NCBI RefSeq assembly: GCF_010730195.1
Contig: NZ_AP022613.1
Coordinates: forward strand, 4,092,001 to 4,156,000
Reading direction: 5' to 3'
Origin: Mycobacterium conspicuum
Lineage (GTDB): Bacteria; Actinomycetota; Actinomycetes; Mycobacteriales; Mycobacteriaceae
DNA: 64,000 bases
Of this stretch, positions 50,949 to 59,852 are shown piece by piece (positions within the stretch are counted from its first letter, which is position 1; every line of letters begins with the position of its first letter). Both the position numbers and the translations under genes were made by a program. The notes under the pieces were generated by a model that made no database searches, had not been told where the DNA came from, and saw only the letters and a program-made list of their open reading frames with translations.

Positions 50949-51977
50949 TCAGGCGGTCTTGAATGCTCCGGGCGCGATGCCGCGATAGGTCGGTATTCCG
51001 GCGACGGATTCGGCGGCGAGCACGCCGACCAGGACCGCGCGGGCCAGGCAATCGGCGGCGGCCGCACCCACCGCGGTGACCAGCGCTGTCTCCGGCGACA
51101 TCGCGGCGGGCGCGTCCGGCAGCGGGGGGACTTCGACCGCCCCGGTCGCCAGCGCGAACACCGTGTCGCCGTCCACCGGCGTGTGTGCCGGCCGGATCGT
51201 TCGGGCCAGCCCGTCGTGGGCGGCGATCGCGACGCGTCGGCACGCCGCCTTGGTCAGCGCGGCATCGGTGCCGACGACTGCGATCGTCGTGTTCAGCGCG
51301 GTCGAGCGGGGTGGCAACTCGGCCAGCGCGGTGATCTGCTCGGCGGGCGGTGGGGTCAGACCGAACTCTTCGATCAAGTCCGCCTGCCACGGGAGCCCGG
51401 TGGTGGTGTCGACGACATCGCCCGCGGAATTCACCACGACGATCGCGCCGACGGTCACGCCGGACTGCAGCGTGGTCGACGCGGTCCCGACGCCGCCCTT
51501 GAGCACACCGGCGCGAGCGCCCACCCCGGCGCCGACGGTGCCGCCGGCTACCGTGTCCGCGGACGCTCCCGCGGCGGCGGCGTAACCGAACTCGGCGGTC
51601 GGGCGGCAGTCCCAGCCGCCGACGGGCAAATCGAAAATCACCGCCCCCGGCACGACGGGCACCACCCCGCCGCTCATCGCCACGCCGCGTCCCTGTTCCT
51701 CCAGCCAGCGCATCACTCCGTCGGCGGCCGCCAGGCCGTAGGCGCTACCGCCGGCGAGCAACACCGCATCGACGAAGCGGACACTGTTGGACGGATCCAG
51801 CAGATCGGTCTCCCGGGTGCCGGGCGCCCCACCGCGGCAATCGACCGCGCCGACGGTTCCGGGCGGGGTCAGCACGACGGTGACCCCGCGGGCCCAGCCC
51901 GCGCCCAGGGACGCGTCGGGATCCAGCCGCTGATAGTGGCCGACGCTGATCCCGCCGACATCGGTGATGGCGCTCAC
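50949..51977 (-). CDS. P1 (DmpA/BapA-like) family self-processing peptidase (Rv1333 homologue)
   Basis: A 342-residue peptidase of the DmpA/P1 family (PF03576), in which a Thr or Ser becomes the N-terminal nucleophile after autocleavage. The nucleophile region is ALNTTIAVVGTDAALTK, and the N-terminal SVGHYQRLD and LLAGGSAYGLAAADGVMRWLEEQGRG are typical. GTG 51977 overlaps the DUF2017 stop by 4 bases, which fixes the start; the frame to 52028 is too long. It lies between the DUF2017 and rhomboid genes. Confidence 0.9.
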   Translation of the reverse strand: MSAITDVGGISVGHYQRLDPDASLGAGWARGVTVVLTPPGTVGAVDCRGGAPGTRETDLLDPSNSVRFVDAVLLAGGSAYGLAAADGVMRWLEEQGRGVAMSGGVVPVVPGAVIFDLPVGGWDCRPTAEFGYAAAAGASADTVAGGTVGAGVGARAGVLKGGVGTASTTLQSGVTVGAIVVVNSAGDVVDTTTGLPWQADLIEEFGLTPPPAEQITALAELPPRSTALNTTIAVVGTDAALTKAACRRVAIAAHDGLARTIRPAHTPVDGDTVFALATGAVEVPPLPDAPAAMSPETALVTAVGAAAADCLARAVLVGVLAAESVAGIPTYRGIAPGAFKTA

Positions 51978-52570
51978 CGGGAATCCATCAACGCGAGCAC
52001 CAGGTATTCCTGCAGGACGGTCAGCCATTGGTAGACGTCGTGGTGCGCCGCCAGGGGATGGTCGGCCGGCAGTCGGCTTGGGCCGTCCGGGCCTACATCG
52101 AGCATCACGCCCAAGGACAGCCGGAGGTCGTTGACCGCCGCGATCCAGGCGTTCGCGCCCTCTTCGGTCAGTTCAAACCGACCGCCATTTTCCGGAAGCG
52201 TGTCCAACAATTGTTGGGCCGCAACACGTTTGGCGTCGATGATCTCCGGCTCGTGCAGACTGCGCAGCGCGGCATTGAGGCTGTCGGCGGCATTGCTATC
52301 AGGGGAATCCGGCTCGTCGGTGTCCTCCTCGTCGGGCCTGTGGAAGTCGGGCAACAAGCGGCGCAGCGTCGGATCGGCCGGCGGTTCCGTGTTGCCGGTC
52401 TTGATCCCGGTGATCTCCTCGAGTTCGTCGGACGGAGCGGAAGATTCGCGCTCGTCGAGCAGGCCGATCATCGATCCGACCAAGTTCTTCAGCAGAGCCG
52501 CCTCATGTACCGCCAACGACGACCGAAAACGGGGACCGTCGGCGGTCTCGACGCGCTTCCATTTGCGCAC
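51974..52570 (-). CDS. DUF2017 protein (Rv1332 homologue)
   Basis: A 198-residue cytoplasmic protein of the DUF2017 family. It begins VRKWKRVETADGPRFRSSLAVHEAALLKNLV, has an acidic, low-complexity linker (DEEDTDEPDSPDS) near residues 80-92, and ends VYQWLTVLQEYLVLALM. The function is unknown, but the gene regularly accompanies clpS in actinobacteria. GTG 52570 has AGGA 9 bases upstream. It lies 25 bases after clpS and overlaps the P1 peptidase gene by 4 bases. Confidence 0.9.
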   Translation of the reverse strand: MRKWKRVETADGPRFRSSLAVHEAALLKNLVGSMIGLLDERESSAPSDELEEITGIKTGNTEPPADPTLRRLLPDFHRPDEEDTDEPDSPDSNAADSLNAALRSLHEPEIIDAKRVAAQQLLDTLPENGGRFELTEEGANAWIAAVNDLRLSLGVMLDVGPDGPSRLPADHPLAAHHDVYQWLTVLQEYLVLALMDSR

Positions 52571-52595
52571 AAAAAATCCTGGATGCCCTCTGATC

Positions 52596-52901
52596 TCAGC
52601 TGTCCTGCTGCAACGTCGCCCACAATCCGGCGGCATGCAGTTTGGACACGTCGACTTCCATGGACTCCCGCGTGCCGGACGACACCACCGCCTTGCCTTC
52701 GTGATGCACCTGCAGCATCAGTTTGGTGGCGTGCGGCTCGCTGTAGCCGAACAATTTCTGGAACACGTACGTCACGTAGGTCATCAAGTTGATCGGGTCG
52801 TCCCACACGACGGTGACCCATGGCCTGGCCGTGACGTCCACCGGCGCGGACTCGCGTTGCCCGGTAGTGCCCGGTTTGGTGGGCGCTGACGCAGCAACCA
52901 T
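52596..52901 (-). CDS. clpS: ATP-dependent Clp protease adaptor ClpS
   Basis: A 101-residue N-end-rule adaptor that delivers substrates to ClpC/ClpP. The core VVWDDPINLMTYVTYVFQKLFGYS and LMLQVHHEGKAVVSSG contains the Asp, Asn and His positions that form the degron pocket. The N-terminal 25 residues are disordered-looking (SAPTKPGTTGQRES), as is usual. ATG 52901 is the start. It is divergent from pncB across 47 bases and leads the unit clpS, DUF2017, P1 peptidase, rhomboid, murI. Confidence 0.95.
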   Translation of the reverse strand: MVAASAPTKPGTTGQRESAPVDVTARPWVTVVWDDPINLMTYVTYVFQKLFGYSEPHATKLMLQVHHEGKAVVSSGTRESMEVDVSKLHAAGLWATLQQDS

Positions 52902-52948
52902 GCCCTCTACGATACCGAGCCCGTGTCGCCAGCCGATACGGTTACGGC

Positions 52949-54250
52949 ATGAACGACGCGGTCTTGGCCGGACTGCTAACCGACAGGTACGAGCTGACCA
53001 TGCTGGCGGCGGCGCTGCGCGACGGCACGGCCAAACGCCGAACCACGTTCGAATTGTTCGCCCGCCGACTGCCCGAGGGACGTCGCTACGGTGTGGTCGC
53101 CGGAACCGGCCGACTGCTAGAAGCGTTGCCGCAGTTCAGGTTCGACGAAGCGGCCGGCCGGCTGCTGGCGCAATTCCTCGACGCCGACACCGTGCGCTAT
53201 CTGCGCGATTTCCGGTTCGGCGGCGACATCGACGGCTATGCCGAAGGTGAGTTGTATTTTCCTGGCTCGCCCGTATTGTCGGTGCGCGGCAGCTTCGCCG
53301 AATGCGTGGTGATCGAGACGTTGGCGCTGTCGATCTTCAACCACGACTGCGCGATCGCGTCCGCGGCCGCACGCATGGTCAGCGCCGCAGGAGAACGCCC
53401 GCTGATGGACATGGGAACCCGACGCACCCACGAGCGTGCGGCGGTCGCCGCGGCCCGGGCGGCCTATATCGCCGGCTTCGCCGCGACGTCCAACCTGGAG
53501 GCGCAGCGGCAATACGGGATCCCCACCGAGGGCACCGCCGCGCACGCCTTCACCATGTTGCACACCACCGGAGATGGACCAGACGAGCTGGCCGCGTTCC
53601 GCGCCCAGGTCGACGCCCTGGGCGTCGGCACCACGCTGTTGATCGATACCTACGACGTGACCACCGGGGTGGCCAACGCCGTGGCCGCCGGCGGTACCGC
53701 GCTCGGCGCGGTCCGCATCGACTCCGGCGAACTCGGCGTTCTCGCCCGCCAGGTGCGCGAGCAGCTCGATCAGCTGGGCGCCACCCAGACCCGCATCGTC
53801 GTATCCGGCGATCTCGACGAGTTTGCCATCGCCGCGCTGCGCGCGGATCCGGTGGACAGCTATGGCGTCGGCACGTCGTTGGTGACCGGCTCGGGTGCCC
53901 CGGCCGCGGGCATGGTTTACAAACTCGCCGAGGTGGACGGTATCCCGGTGCAGAAGCGCAGCAGCCACAAGGAATCGGTGGGAGGCCGCAAGGAGGCGGT
54001 GCGGTTGTCACGGCCGACCGGCACGATCACCGAAGAGGTGGTGCATCCCGCGGGGCGACCGCCCGACACGACGGAGCCTCGACGGGTGCTGACCGTTCCG
54101 CTGGTCCGGGAGGGAGAGGTGGTCGCCGATACCGACCTGTCGTCGGCCCGTCGGCTGGTCGCGTCCGGGCTGCGCAGCCTGCCGTGGGAGGGGCTGAGCC
54201 TGGCCCACGGCGACCCGGCGATCCCCACCACGCAGATCGCGGGGGGGTAA
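52949..54250 (+). CDS. pncB: Nicotinate phosphoribosyltransferase
   Basis: A 433-residue enzyme of the NAD salvage pathway that converts nicotinic acid and PRPP to nicotinate mononucleotide. Recognisable parts are the N-terminal LLTDRYELTMLAAALRDG, FNHDCAIASAAARMVSAAG, MGTRRTHERAAVAAARAAY, and VRIDSGELGVLARQVREQL in the barrel, which matches the PncB1 type (Rv1330c). ATG 52949 is the start. Its last 67 bases overlap the only canonical upstream start of dinG. Confidence 0.95.
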   Translation: MNDAVLAGLLTDRYELTMLAAALRDGTAKRRTTFELFARRLPEGRRYGVVAGTGRLLEALPQFRFDEAAGRLLAQFLDADTVRYLRDFRFGGDIDGYAEGELYFPGSPVLSVRGSFAECVVIETLALSIFNHDCAIASAAARMVSAAGERPLMDMGTRRTHERAAVAAARAAYIAGFAATSNLEAQRQYGIPTEGTAAHAFTMLHTTGDGPDELAAFRAQVDALGVGTTLLIDTYDVTTGVANAVAAGGTALGAVRIDSGELGVLARQVREQLDQLGATQTRIVVSGDLDEFAIAALRADPVDSYGVGTSLVTGSGAPAAGMVYKLAEVDGIPVQKRSSHKESVGGRKEAVRLSRPTGTITEEVVHPAGRPPDTTEPRRVLTVPLVREGEVVADTDLSSARRLVASGLRSLPWEGLSLAHGDPAIPTTQIAGG

Positions 54251-56286
54251 TCACGGCAGACGTATCCCTGTCCGTACCAGAACTGCTGGCCATCGCGGTG
54301 GACGCGCTCGGCGGCAGCGCGCGCAGCGGCCAGCAGCAGATGGCCGAGGCCGTGGCGCAAGCCTTTGAGACCGGACCCGAGGCCGGCGAGCACCTGATCG
54401 TGCAGGCCGGCACCGGCACCGGCAAGTCGCTGGCGTATCTGATTCCGGCGATTGTGCGCGCCGTGGAGGGCGACGGCCCGGTCGTCGTGTCGACGGCGAC
54501 GATCGCCCTGCAGCGCCAGCTGGTCGATCGGGACCTGCCGCGCCTGGCCGACTCGCTGGCCGATGCGCTGCCACACCGTCCGCAGTTCGCCTTGCTCAAG
54601 GGGCGACGAAACTACTTGTGCCTGAACAAGGTTCATGGCGGCAGCACGGGCGATGCCGAGGACGAACAGCCGCAGGACGAACTTTTCGACCCGATGGCGG
54701 CCACCGCGCTGGGGCGTGACGTGCAGCGCCTCGCCGCGTGGGCGTCGACAACCGATTCCGGCGACCGCGACGACCTCAAACCCGGTGTGCCCGACCGGTC
54801 CTGGTCACAAGTCAGCGTGTCCGCACGGGAATGCATCGGCGTGTCCCGCTGTCCCTATGGGACCGAATGCTTTTCCGAACGGGCCCGTGGCCGCGCCGGC
54901 GCCGCCGATATCGTCGTCACCAATCACGCGCTGCTGGCCATCGACGCCGTCGCCGAATCGGCTGTGCTGCCGGAACATTCGCTGCTGGTGGTCGACGAAG
55001 CACACGAGTTGACCGACCGGGTGACATCGGTGGCCACCGCCGAACTCACGTCGGCCGCGCTCGGTGTCGCGTCACGGCGAATCGCGCGGCTGATCGATCC
55101 GGAACTGATCGAGCGACTGGAGGCGTCGTCGGCCACCTTCGCGTCGGCGCTCCACGACGGAACCCCAGGCCGCATCGACTATCTCGATCAGGAGATGGCG
55201 GCCTACCTCACGGCGTTGCGGGACGCGGCCAGCGCGGCGCGATCGGCGATCGAGTCCACCAGCGACTCCAAAGCCGCCGCCACCCGCGCCGAGGCCGCTG
55301 CGACATTGAGTGAGATCTCCGAAACCGCCTCGCGCATCCTGACATCGTTCAGCCCGGCTATCCCCGATCGCACCGACGTGGTCTGGCTGGACCAGGAGGA
55401 CAACCGGGGTTCTCCGCGCGCCGTGTTGCGGGTGGCTCCGCTCTCGGTGGCAGAGCTGTTGCGCACCCGCGTGTTCTCGCGTTCCAGGACGGTGTTGACG
55501 TCGGCGACGCTGACGATCGGCGGGAGCTTCGACGCGATGGCCGCCGCATGGGGGCTGACCGGACCGGAGCCCGGAGAGTACCCGCGCTGGCGCGGCCTTG
55601 ATGTCGGATCGCCATTCCAGCACGCCAAGAACGGAATCCTTTACGTCGCAGCCCATCTCCCGCCGCCGGGCCGCGACGGCGCCGGATCGGCCGAGCAGCT
55701 GAGCGAAATCGCCGAGCTCATCACCGCGGCCGGCGGGCGGACCCTGGGGCTCTTCTCGTCCATGCGGGCCGCGCGGGCCGCGGCCGAGGCCATGCGGACG
55801 CGGCTGTCCACGCCGGTGCTCTGTCAAGGCGACGACAGCACCTCCACGCTGGTCGAGCAGTTCACCGCCGACCCGGCCACCTCGTTGTTCGGCACGCTGT
55901 CGCTGTGGCAGGGCGTCGACGTGCCCGGGCCGTCGCTGTCGCTGGTGCTGATCGACCGCATCCCGTTCCCGCGGCCGGACGATCCCCTGCTCAGCGCGCG
56001 GCAACGCGCGGTGGCGGCGCGCGGCGGCAACGGCTTCATGGAGGTCGCCGCCAGTCACGCCGCGCTGCTGCTCGCGCAGGGTTCGGGCCGCCTGTTACGG
56101 CGAGTCACCGACCGCGGCGTGGTCGCCGTGCTGGATTCCCGGATGGCCACCGCCCGGTACGGCGGTTACCTGCGCGCCTCGCTGCCGCCGTTCTGGCAAA
56201 CCATCAACGCCGCGCAGGTGCGCCAAGCGCTTGGGCGCCTGCGCACTGCGGCCGACACCCGCCGGACCGACGCATCACCGTCTTAG
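54184..56286 (+). CDS. dinG: ATP-dependent helicase DinG (XPD-like), start uncertain
   Basis: An iron-sulfur superfamily 2 helicase of about 680-700 residues involved in DNA repair. Walker A is AGTGTGKSLAYL, the DEAH box is VVDEAHELTDR, and four Fe-S Cys lie in NYLCLNK, ARECIG, SRCPYG and TECFSE. The C-terminal helicase domain has LFSSMRAARAAAEAM and GSGRLLRRVTDRGVVAVLDSR. The conserved N terminus (SVPELLAIAVDALGG) begins near 54270, but no ATG, GTG or TTG lies in frame between 54187 and there; GTG 54184, inside pncB, is the nearest. CTG 54268 is possible. A run of seven G at 54241-54247 lies in this area. The function is secure, the start is not. Confidence 0.93.
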   Translation: MGGAEPGPRRPGDPHHADRGGVITADVSLSVPELLAIAVDALGGSARSGQQQMAEAVAQAFETGPEAGEHLIVQAGTGTGKSLAYLIPAIVRAVEGDGPVVVSTATIALQRQLVDRDLPRLADSLADALPHRPQFALLKGRRNYLCLNKVHGGSTGDAEDEQPQDELFDPMAATALGRDVQRLAAWASTTDSGDRDDLKPGVPDRSWSQVSVSARECIGVSRCPYGTECFSERARGRAGAADIVVTNHALLAIDAVAESAVLPEHSLLVVDEAHELTDRVTSVATAELTSAALGVASRRIARLIDPELIERLEASSATFASALHDGTPGRIDYLDQEMAAYLTALRDAASAARSAIESTSDSKAAATRAEAAATLSEISETASRILTSFSPAIPDRTDVVWLDQEDNRGSPRAVLRVAPLSVAELLRTRVFSRSRTVLTSATLTIGGSFDAMAAAWGLTGPEPGEYPRWRGLDVGSPFQHAKNGILYVAAHLPPPGRDGAGSAEQLSEIAELITAAGGRTLGLFSSMRAARAAAEAMRTRLSTPVLCQGDDSTSTLVEQFTADPATSLFGTLSLWQGVDVPGPSLSLVLIDRIPFPRPDDPLLSARQRAVAARGGNGFMEVAASHAALLLAQGSGRLLRRVTDRGVVAVLDSRMATARYGGYLRASLPPFWQTINAAQVRQALGRLRTAADTRRTDASPS

Positions 56287-56694
56287 TGTCGGCACCATTC
56301 GGGCCGCACGGGCCTGGCCAGCCAGTTTCCTGTTGAAGGTCCACAATGGTTCGGCGTTCGCCAATTCGGCGTACGTGGCAAGGCAGCAGTCCTCGAACGA
56401 CAGCTTCGGATGATCGGTGAACAACGGCAGCGCGCGCTTGAACAGGGCACGGTTGCAATCGATTTGGGTCAACGAAATCAGGCCCTCGATCGCCTCGGAT
56501 GCCGAAGCCCGGCTGAATTCGTAGTGGCGGCACAACGCAAAGACCACCTCGATGACAGCGATATCCGACACGAGGAGGGGCGCATCGGCGCTTTCGACAA
56601 GTGCGACTGCCGCCGCGTGTTGGTCCGGAACGTCATTGAGCAGCAGGCGAAGTACGACGTTGGCGTCAAGCGAACCGCCAAATGTGGGGTTCAC
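56275..56694 (-). CDS. PIN-domain toxin (VapC-like)
   Basis: A 139-residue PIN-domain nuclease. Acidic metal ligands are Asp10 (SLDANVVL), Glu49 (VIEVVFAL) and Asp102 (SFEDCCLATYA); the fourth acidic position is Asn121 (WTFNRKLA), where most VapC toxins have Asp. This resembles a VapC ribonuclease that cleaves tRNA or rRNA when freed from its antitoxin. ATG 56694 overlaps the antitoxin stop by 4 bases. Its 3' end overlaps the end of dinG by 12 bases. Confidence 0.9.
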   Translation of the reverse strand: MNPTFGGSLDANVVLRLLLNDVPDQHAAAVALVESADAPLLVSDIAVIEVVFALCRHYEFSRASASEAIEGLISLTQIDCNRALFKRALPLFTDHPKLSFEDCCLATYAELANAEPLWTFNRKLAGQARAARMVPTLRR

Positions 56695-56969
56695 CCTTGC
56701 GACTCACGCTGGGACTGGTAGAAGTCGTCGACATCCAGCAGCGGGCGGGTTCCCGATTTGATATGGCGACTGATGCGCTCACTCAACTCGTCGACACTCG
56801 GCGGCTTGGTGATGATGAGTTCCCCGGTCTCCTCGTTCAGGTGCGCGTGCAACACTCCACCCGAGTCGGCCAGACCGAGTCGGCGACGAATGGCAACCGG
56901 AAGGGTCGTCTGTCCCTTCCTGGTCACGGTAATGCTTACGTCCATATCCATTACTTTACCGTTTTGCAT
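56691..56969 (-). CDS. AbrB/SpoVT-type antitoxin (VapB-like)
   Basis: A 92-residue antitoxin. The N-terminal AbrB swapped-hairpin domain reads DVSITVTRKGQTTLPVAIRRRLGLADSG, and the C terminus (RPLLDVDDFYQSQRE) is the toxin-binding part. It would neutralise the PIN toxin and repress its own promoter. The start could be ATG 56969, 56951 or 56945; GAGG lies just before 56969 but close, so the start is uncertain. The 8-bp inverted repeat GGTAATGC/GCATTACC overlaps this start region. Confidence 0.87.
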   Translation of the reverse strand: MQNGKVMDMDVSITVTRKGQTTLPVAIRRRLGLADSGGVLHAHLNEETGELIITKPPSVDELSERISRHIKSGTRPLLDVDDFYQSQRESQG

Positions 56970-56973
56970 TACC
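56929..56973. promoter_or_regulatory. Inverted repeat at the antitoxin start, putative autoregulatory operator
   Basis: GGTAATGC at 56929-56936 and its exact complement GCATTACC at 56966-56973 are separated by 29 bases. The left copy lies inside the first codons of the antitoxin and the right copy just before ATG 56969. Paired operators of this kind bind VapBC complexes; an internal TTACTTTACC half-site may add to it. Confidence 0.45.
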
Positions 56974-57029
56974 TCGACGGCGATGTAAGGAGATCTGCGG
57001 TCCGCAAGGGCACGCAGTGTGGTTGTGGG

Positions 57030-59648
57030 CTAGGCGAGGGTGACCAGACCGAACTCGTTGCCGGCGGCAAGCAACCGATGCCGGGGCAGCACGCGCACCG
57101 TGTACCCGACCGCGCCGGCCAGCGGCAGCGGTGTCGTCGTCGAGAACACCTGATTGCCCGCGTCGGCGGCGCCGGTATACGACATCTCGACGGTGACCGG
57201 ATCCAGCAACACGTCGCCGGAGTCGACCCGGCCCAGCACCGCCTGCACCGTGACCTCCTCGGGCGAGAGGCCAGCCAGCTGCACGGTCGCGGTCAGGGTC
57301 AGCTTGGAACCCAGCACCGGGGTGTCGGGCAGGCCGGTGCTGTCGACGTCGGTGACGACGATCTTCGGCCACGCCTCCTCGGCGCGGCGACGATACGCCG
57401 CCAGCTCACGGGCCTCGCCGTACTCGGCGGTGTCGTCGGTGGCGCTGACGGTCTTGCGCAGCGATTGCGCGGCCGGCACGTAATACTGCTCGACGTAGTC
57501 GCGCACCATGCGCGACGCCAGCACCTTGGGCCCGAGCGTCTGCAACGTGTGCCGCACCATCTCGATCCACCGCGGTGGCACGCCGCGATGGTCGCGCTCG
57601 TAGAACTTCGGCACCACCGCGTGCTCCAGCAAGTCATACAGCGCGCTGGCCTCCAGATCGTCGCGACGGACCTCGTCGGTCAATCCGGTGGCAGACGGTA
57701 TCTCCCAACCGTTTTCGCCGTCGTACCATTCGTCCCACCACCCGTCGCGGATGGACAGATTCAGGCCGCCGTTGAGCGCGCTCTTCATTCCGGAGGTGCC
57801 GCACGCCTCCAGGGGCCGCAGCGGGTTGTTCAGCCACACGTCGCAGCCCCAATACAGCATCCGGGCCATCGACATGTCGTAGTTGGGCAAGAACGCGATG
57901 CGATGACGCACATGCGGTCGATCGGCGAAGCGCACCACCTGTTGGATCAGCGCCTTGCCGCCGTCGTCGGCCGGGTGCGACTTGCCGGCAACGATCAGCT
58001 GTATTGGCCGGTGTTCGTCGAGCAGCAGCCGCTCCAGGCGAGCGGGATCGCGCAGCATCAACGTCAGCCGCTTGTACGTCGGCACCCGGCGCGCGAATCC
58101 GATGGTCAACACGTTCGGATCGAACGCAGCCCCGATCCAGCCGAGCTCGGCATCCGACGCGCCGCGTTCCAGCCAGGACTGGCGCAGCCGCCGTCGCACG
58201 TCCTCCACCAGCAGCGCGCGCAATTGCGAACGGATCCACCACAGATGACCGGGATCGACCTGCTCCAGTTTCAGCCAGACACCGGGATCACTGAACGACG
58301 AATCCGACCCGGCCAGTTCGCGCCCCAGCTGCAACCATTGCGGCGCCGCCCAGGTGCGCGCGTGAACGCCGTTGGTGATCGACCCGATCGGCACTTCCTT
58401 GCGGTCGAAGCCGCGCCACAGGTCGTTGAACATGGCCCGGCTCACCCGGCCGTGCAGCAGCGAGACGCCGTTGGCCCGTTGGGCCAGCCGCAGGCCCATG
58501 TGGGCCATGTTGAATTTGGTCGGATCGGCCTCCGCGCCGAGCGCGATGATTCGCTCGGTCGGCACGCCCGGCAGCAGCGCCGAGGCGTTGGTCGGATCAG
58601 CCGCCTTGCCGTCGAGGTGGTCGTCGAAGTAGCGCTCCACCATGTCGACGGGAAACCGGTCAATGCCCGCGGCCACGGGAGTGTGGGTGGTGAACAGGGT
58701 GCTCGACCGCACCACGGTCAACGCGGTGTCGTAGTCCAACCCGGCATCGATGATCAGCTCGCGGATGCGCTCGGCCCCAAGGAAGCCGGCGTGTCCCTCG
58801 TTCATGTGGAACACCTCGGGCGCGGGCAGACCTTCGATGGCGGTAAAGGCGCGGATCGCCCGCATCCCGCCCACACCGGCCAGGATCTCCTGCTTGATGC
58901 GGTGCTCTTGGTCGCCGCCGTACAGGCGGTCGGTGACGCCGCGCAGGTCGTGCTCGTTTTCGGGGACGTCGGAGTCCAGCAGTAGCAGCGGGACGCGACC
59001 CACTTGGGCCACCCAGACCCGGGCCCGCAGCCGTGCGGAATCCGGCAAGGCCAGTTCGACCAGAACCGGATCCCCGTCGGCGGTGGTGAGCAGCCGCAAC
59101 GGCAGCCCTTGCGGATCCAGCGAGGGGTAATTCTCGTTCTGCCAGCCGTCGGCGGTCAGCGACTGGCGGAAATACCCGGAGCGGTAGTACAGGCCCACCG
59201 CGATCAGCGGCACGCCCAGGTCGGAGGCGGACTTCAGGTGGTCGCCGGCGAGGATCCCCAGGCCGCCGGAGTAGTTGGGCAACACCTCGGCGACACCGAA
59301 CTCCATCGAGAAATACGCGATGCCGCGCGGCATCTCGAGACCATCCTGCTGCTGTTGCTGATACCACAGCGGACGAGTCAGGTAGTCGTTCAATTCGGCG
59401 GCCAGCCAATCGAGGTGGCTCAGGAACCCCTCGTCGATGGCCAATTGGTCGAGCCGAGCCGGATTCACCACCCCCAACAGCGCAACCGGGTCATAGCCGA
59501 CGTGCGCCCACAACGCGGGGTCGATGCTCGCGAACAGATCCTGCGTCGGTTTGTCCCACGACCAGCGCAGGTTCGTCGACAGCTGCTCCAGCGCTGCCAG
59601 GCGGGCGGGAAGGTGGGCACGGACGGTAAAACGCCGGAGGGCTTTCAC
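57030..59648 (-). CDS. glgP: Glycogen/alpha-glucan phosphorylase
   Basis: An 872-residue PLP-dependent phosphorylase that releases glucose 1-phosphate from alpha-1,4-glucan. The N-terminal DUF3417 domain starts MKALRRFTVRAHLPARLAALEQL; the PLP Lys lies in ACGTSGMKSALNGGLNLSIRDGWWDE. Other conserved parts are FMNEGHAGFLGAER-like HMNEGHAGFLG and MGLRLAQRANGVSLLHG. It is divergent from glgE across 204 bases with no further gene. In mycobacteria it works beside GlgE and GlgB in glucan turnover. Confidence 0.95.
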   Translation of the reverse strand: MKALRRFTVRAHLPARLAALEQLSTNLRWSWDKPTQDLFASIDPALWAHVGYDPVALLGVVNPARLDQLAIDEGFLSHLDWLAAELNDYLTRPLWYQQQQQDGLEMPRGIAYFSMEFGVAEVLPNYSGGLGILAGDHLKSASDLGVPLIAVGLYYRSGYFRQSLTADGWQNENYPSLDPQGLPLRLLTTADGDPVLVELALPDSARLRARVWVAQVGRVPLLLLDSDVPENEHDLRGVTDRLYGGDQEHRIKQEILAGVGGMRAIRAFTAIEGLPAPEVFHMNEGHAGFLGAERIRELIIDAGLDYDTALTVVRSSTLFTTHTPVAAGIDRFPVDMVERYFDDHLDGKAADPTNASALLPGVPTERIIALGAEADPTKFNMAHMGLRLAQRANGVSLLHGRVSRAMFNDLWRGFDRKEVPIGSITNGVHARTWAAPQWLQLGRELAGSDSSFSDPGVWLKLEQVDPGHLWWIRSQLRALLVEDVRRRLRQSWLERGASDAELGWIGAAFDPNVLTIGFARRVPTYKRLTLMLRDPARLERLLLDEHRPIQLIVAGKSHPADDGGKALIQQVVRFADRPHVRHRIAFLPNYDMSMARMLYWGCDVWLNNPLRPLEACGTSGMKSALNGGLNLSIRDGWWDEWYDGENGWEIPSATGLTDEVRRDDLEASALYDLLEHAVVPKFYERDHRGVPPRWIEMVRHTLQTLGPKVLASRMVRDYVEQYYVPAAQSLRKTVSATDDTAEYGEARELAAYRRRAEEAWPKIVVTDVDSTGLPDTPVLGSKLTLTATVQLAGLSPEEVTVQAVLGRVDSGDVLLDPVTVEMSYTGAADAGNQVFSTTTPLPLAGAVGYTVRVLPRHRLLAAGNEFGLVTLA

Positions 59649-59852
59649 GCATCACTACCTTACTGAGGATTGCGGTGCGCGCCGAGCCAGAGAGCGAGCG
59701 TTTACCTCCGTTTACGTCGGGGGTGTGTGGCCGGCCACTAGGGTGGGTATCGGGTACTTGTTGGGGCCGCAAAGGTGCATCCCCATTCGGGGGGAGTTCC
59801 CCAGGAGAAGAAGTTTCCGGAGACGAGAGCACGCAATCGGAACGGAGCTGTG

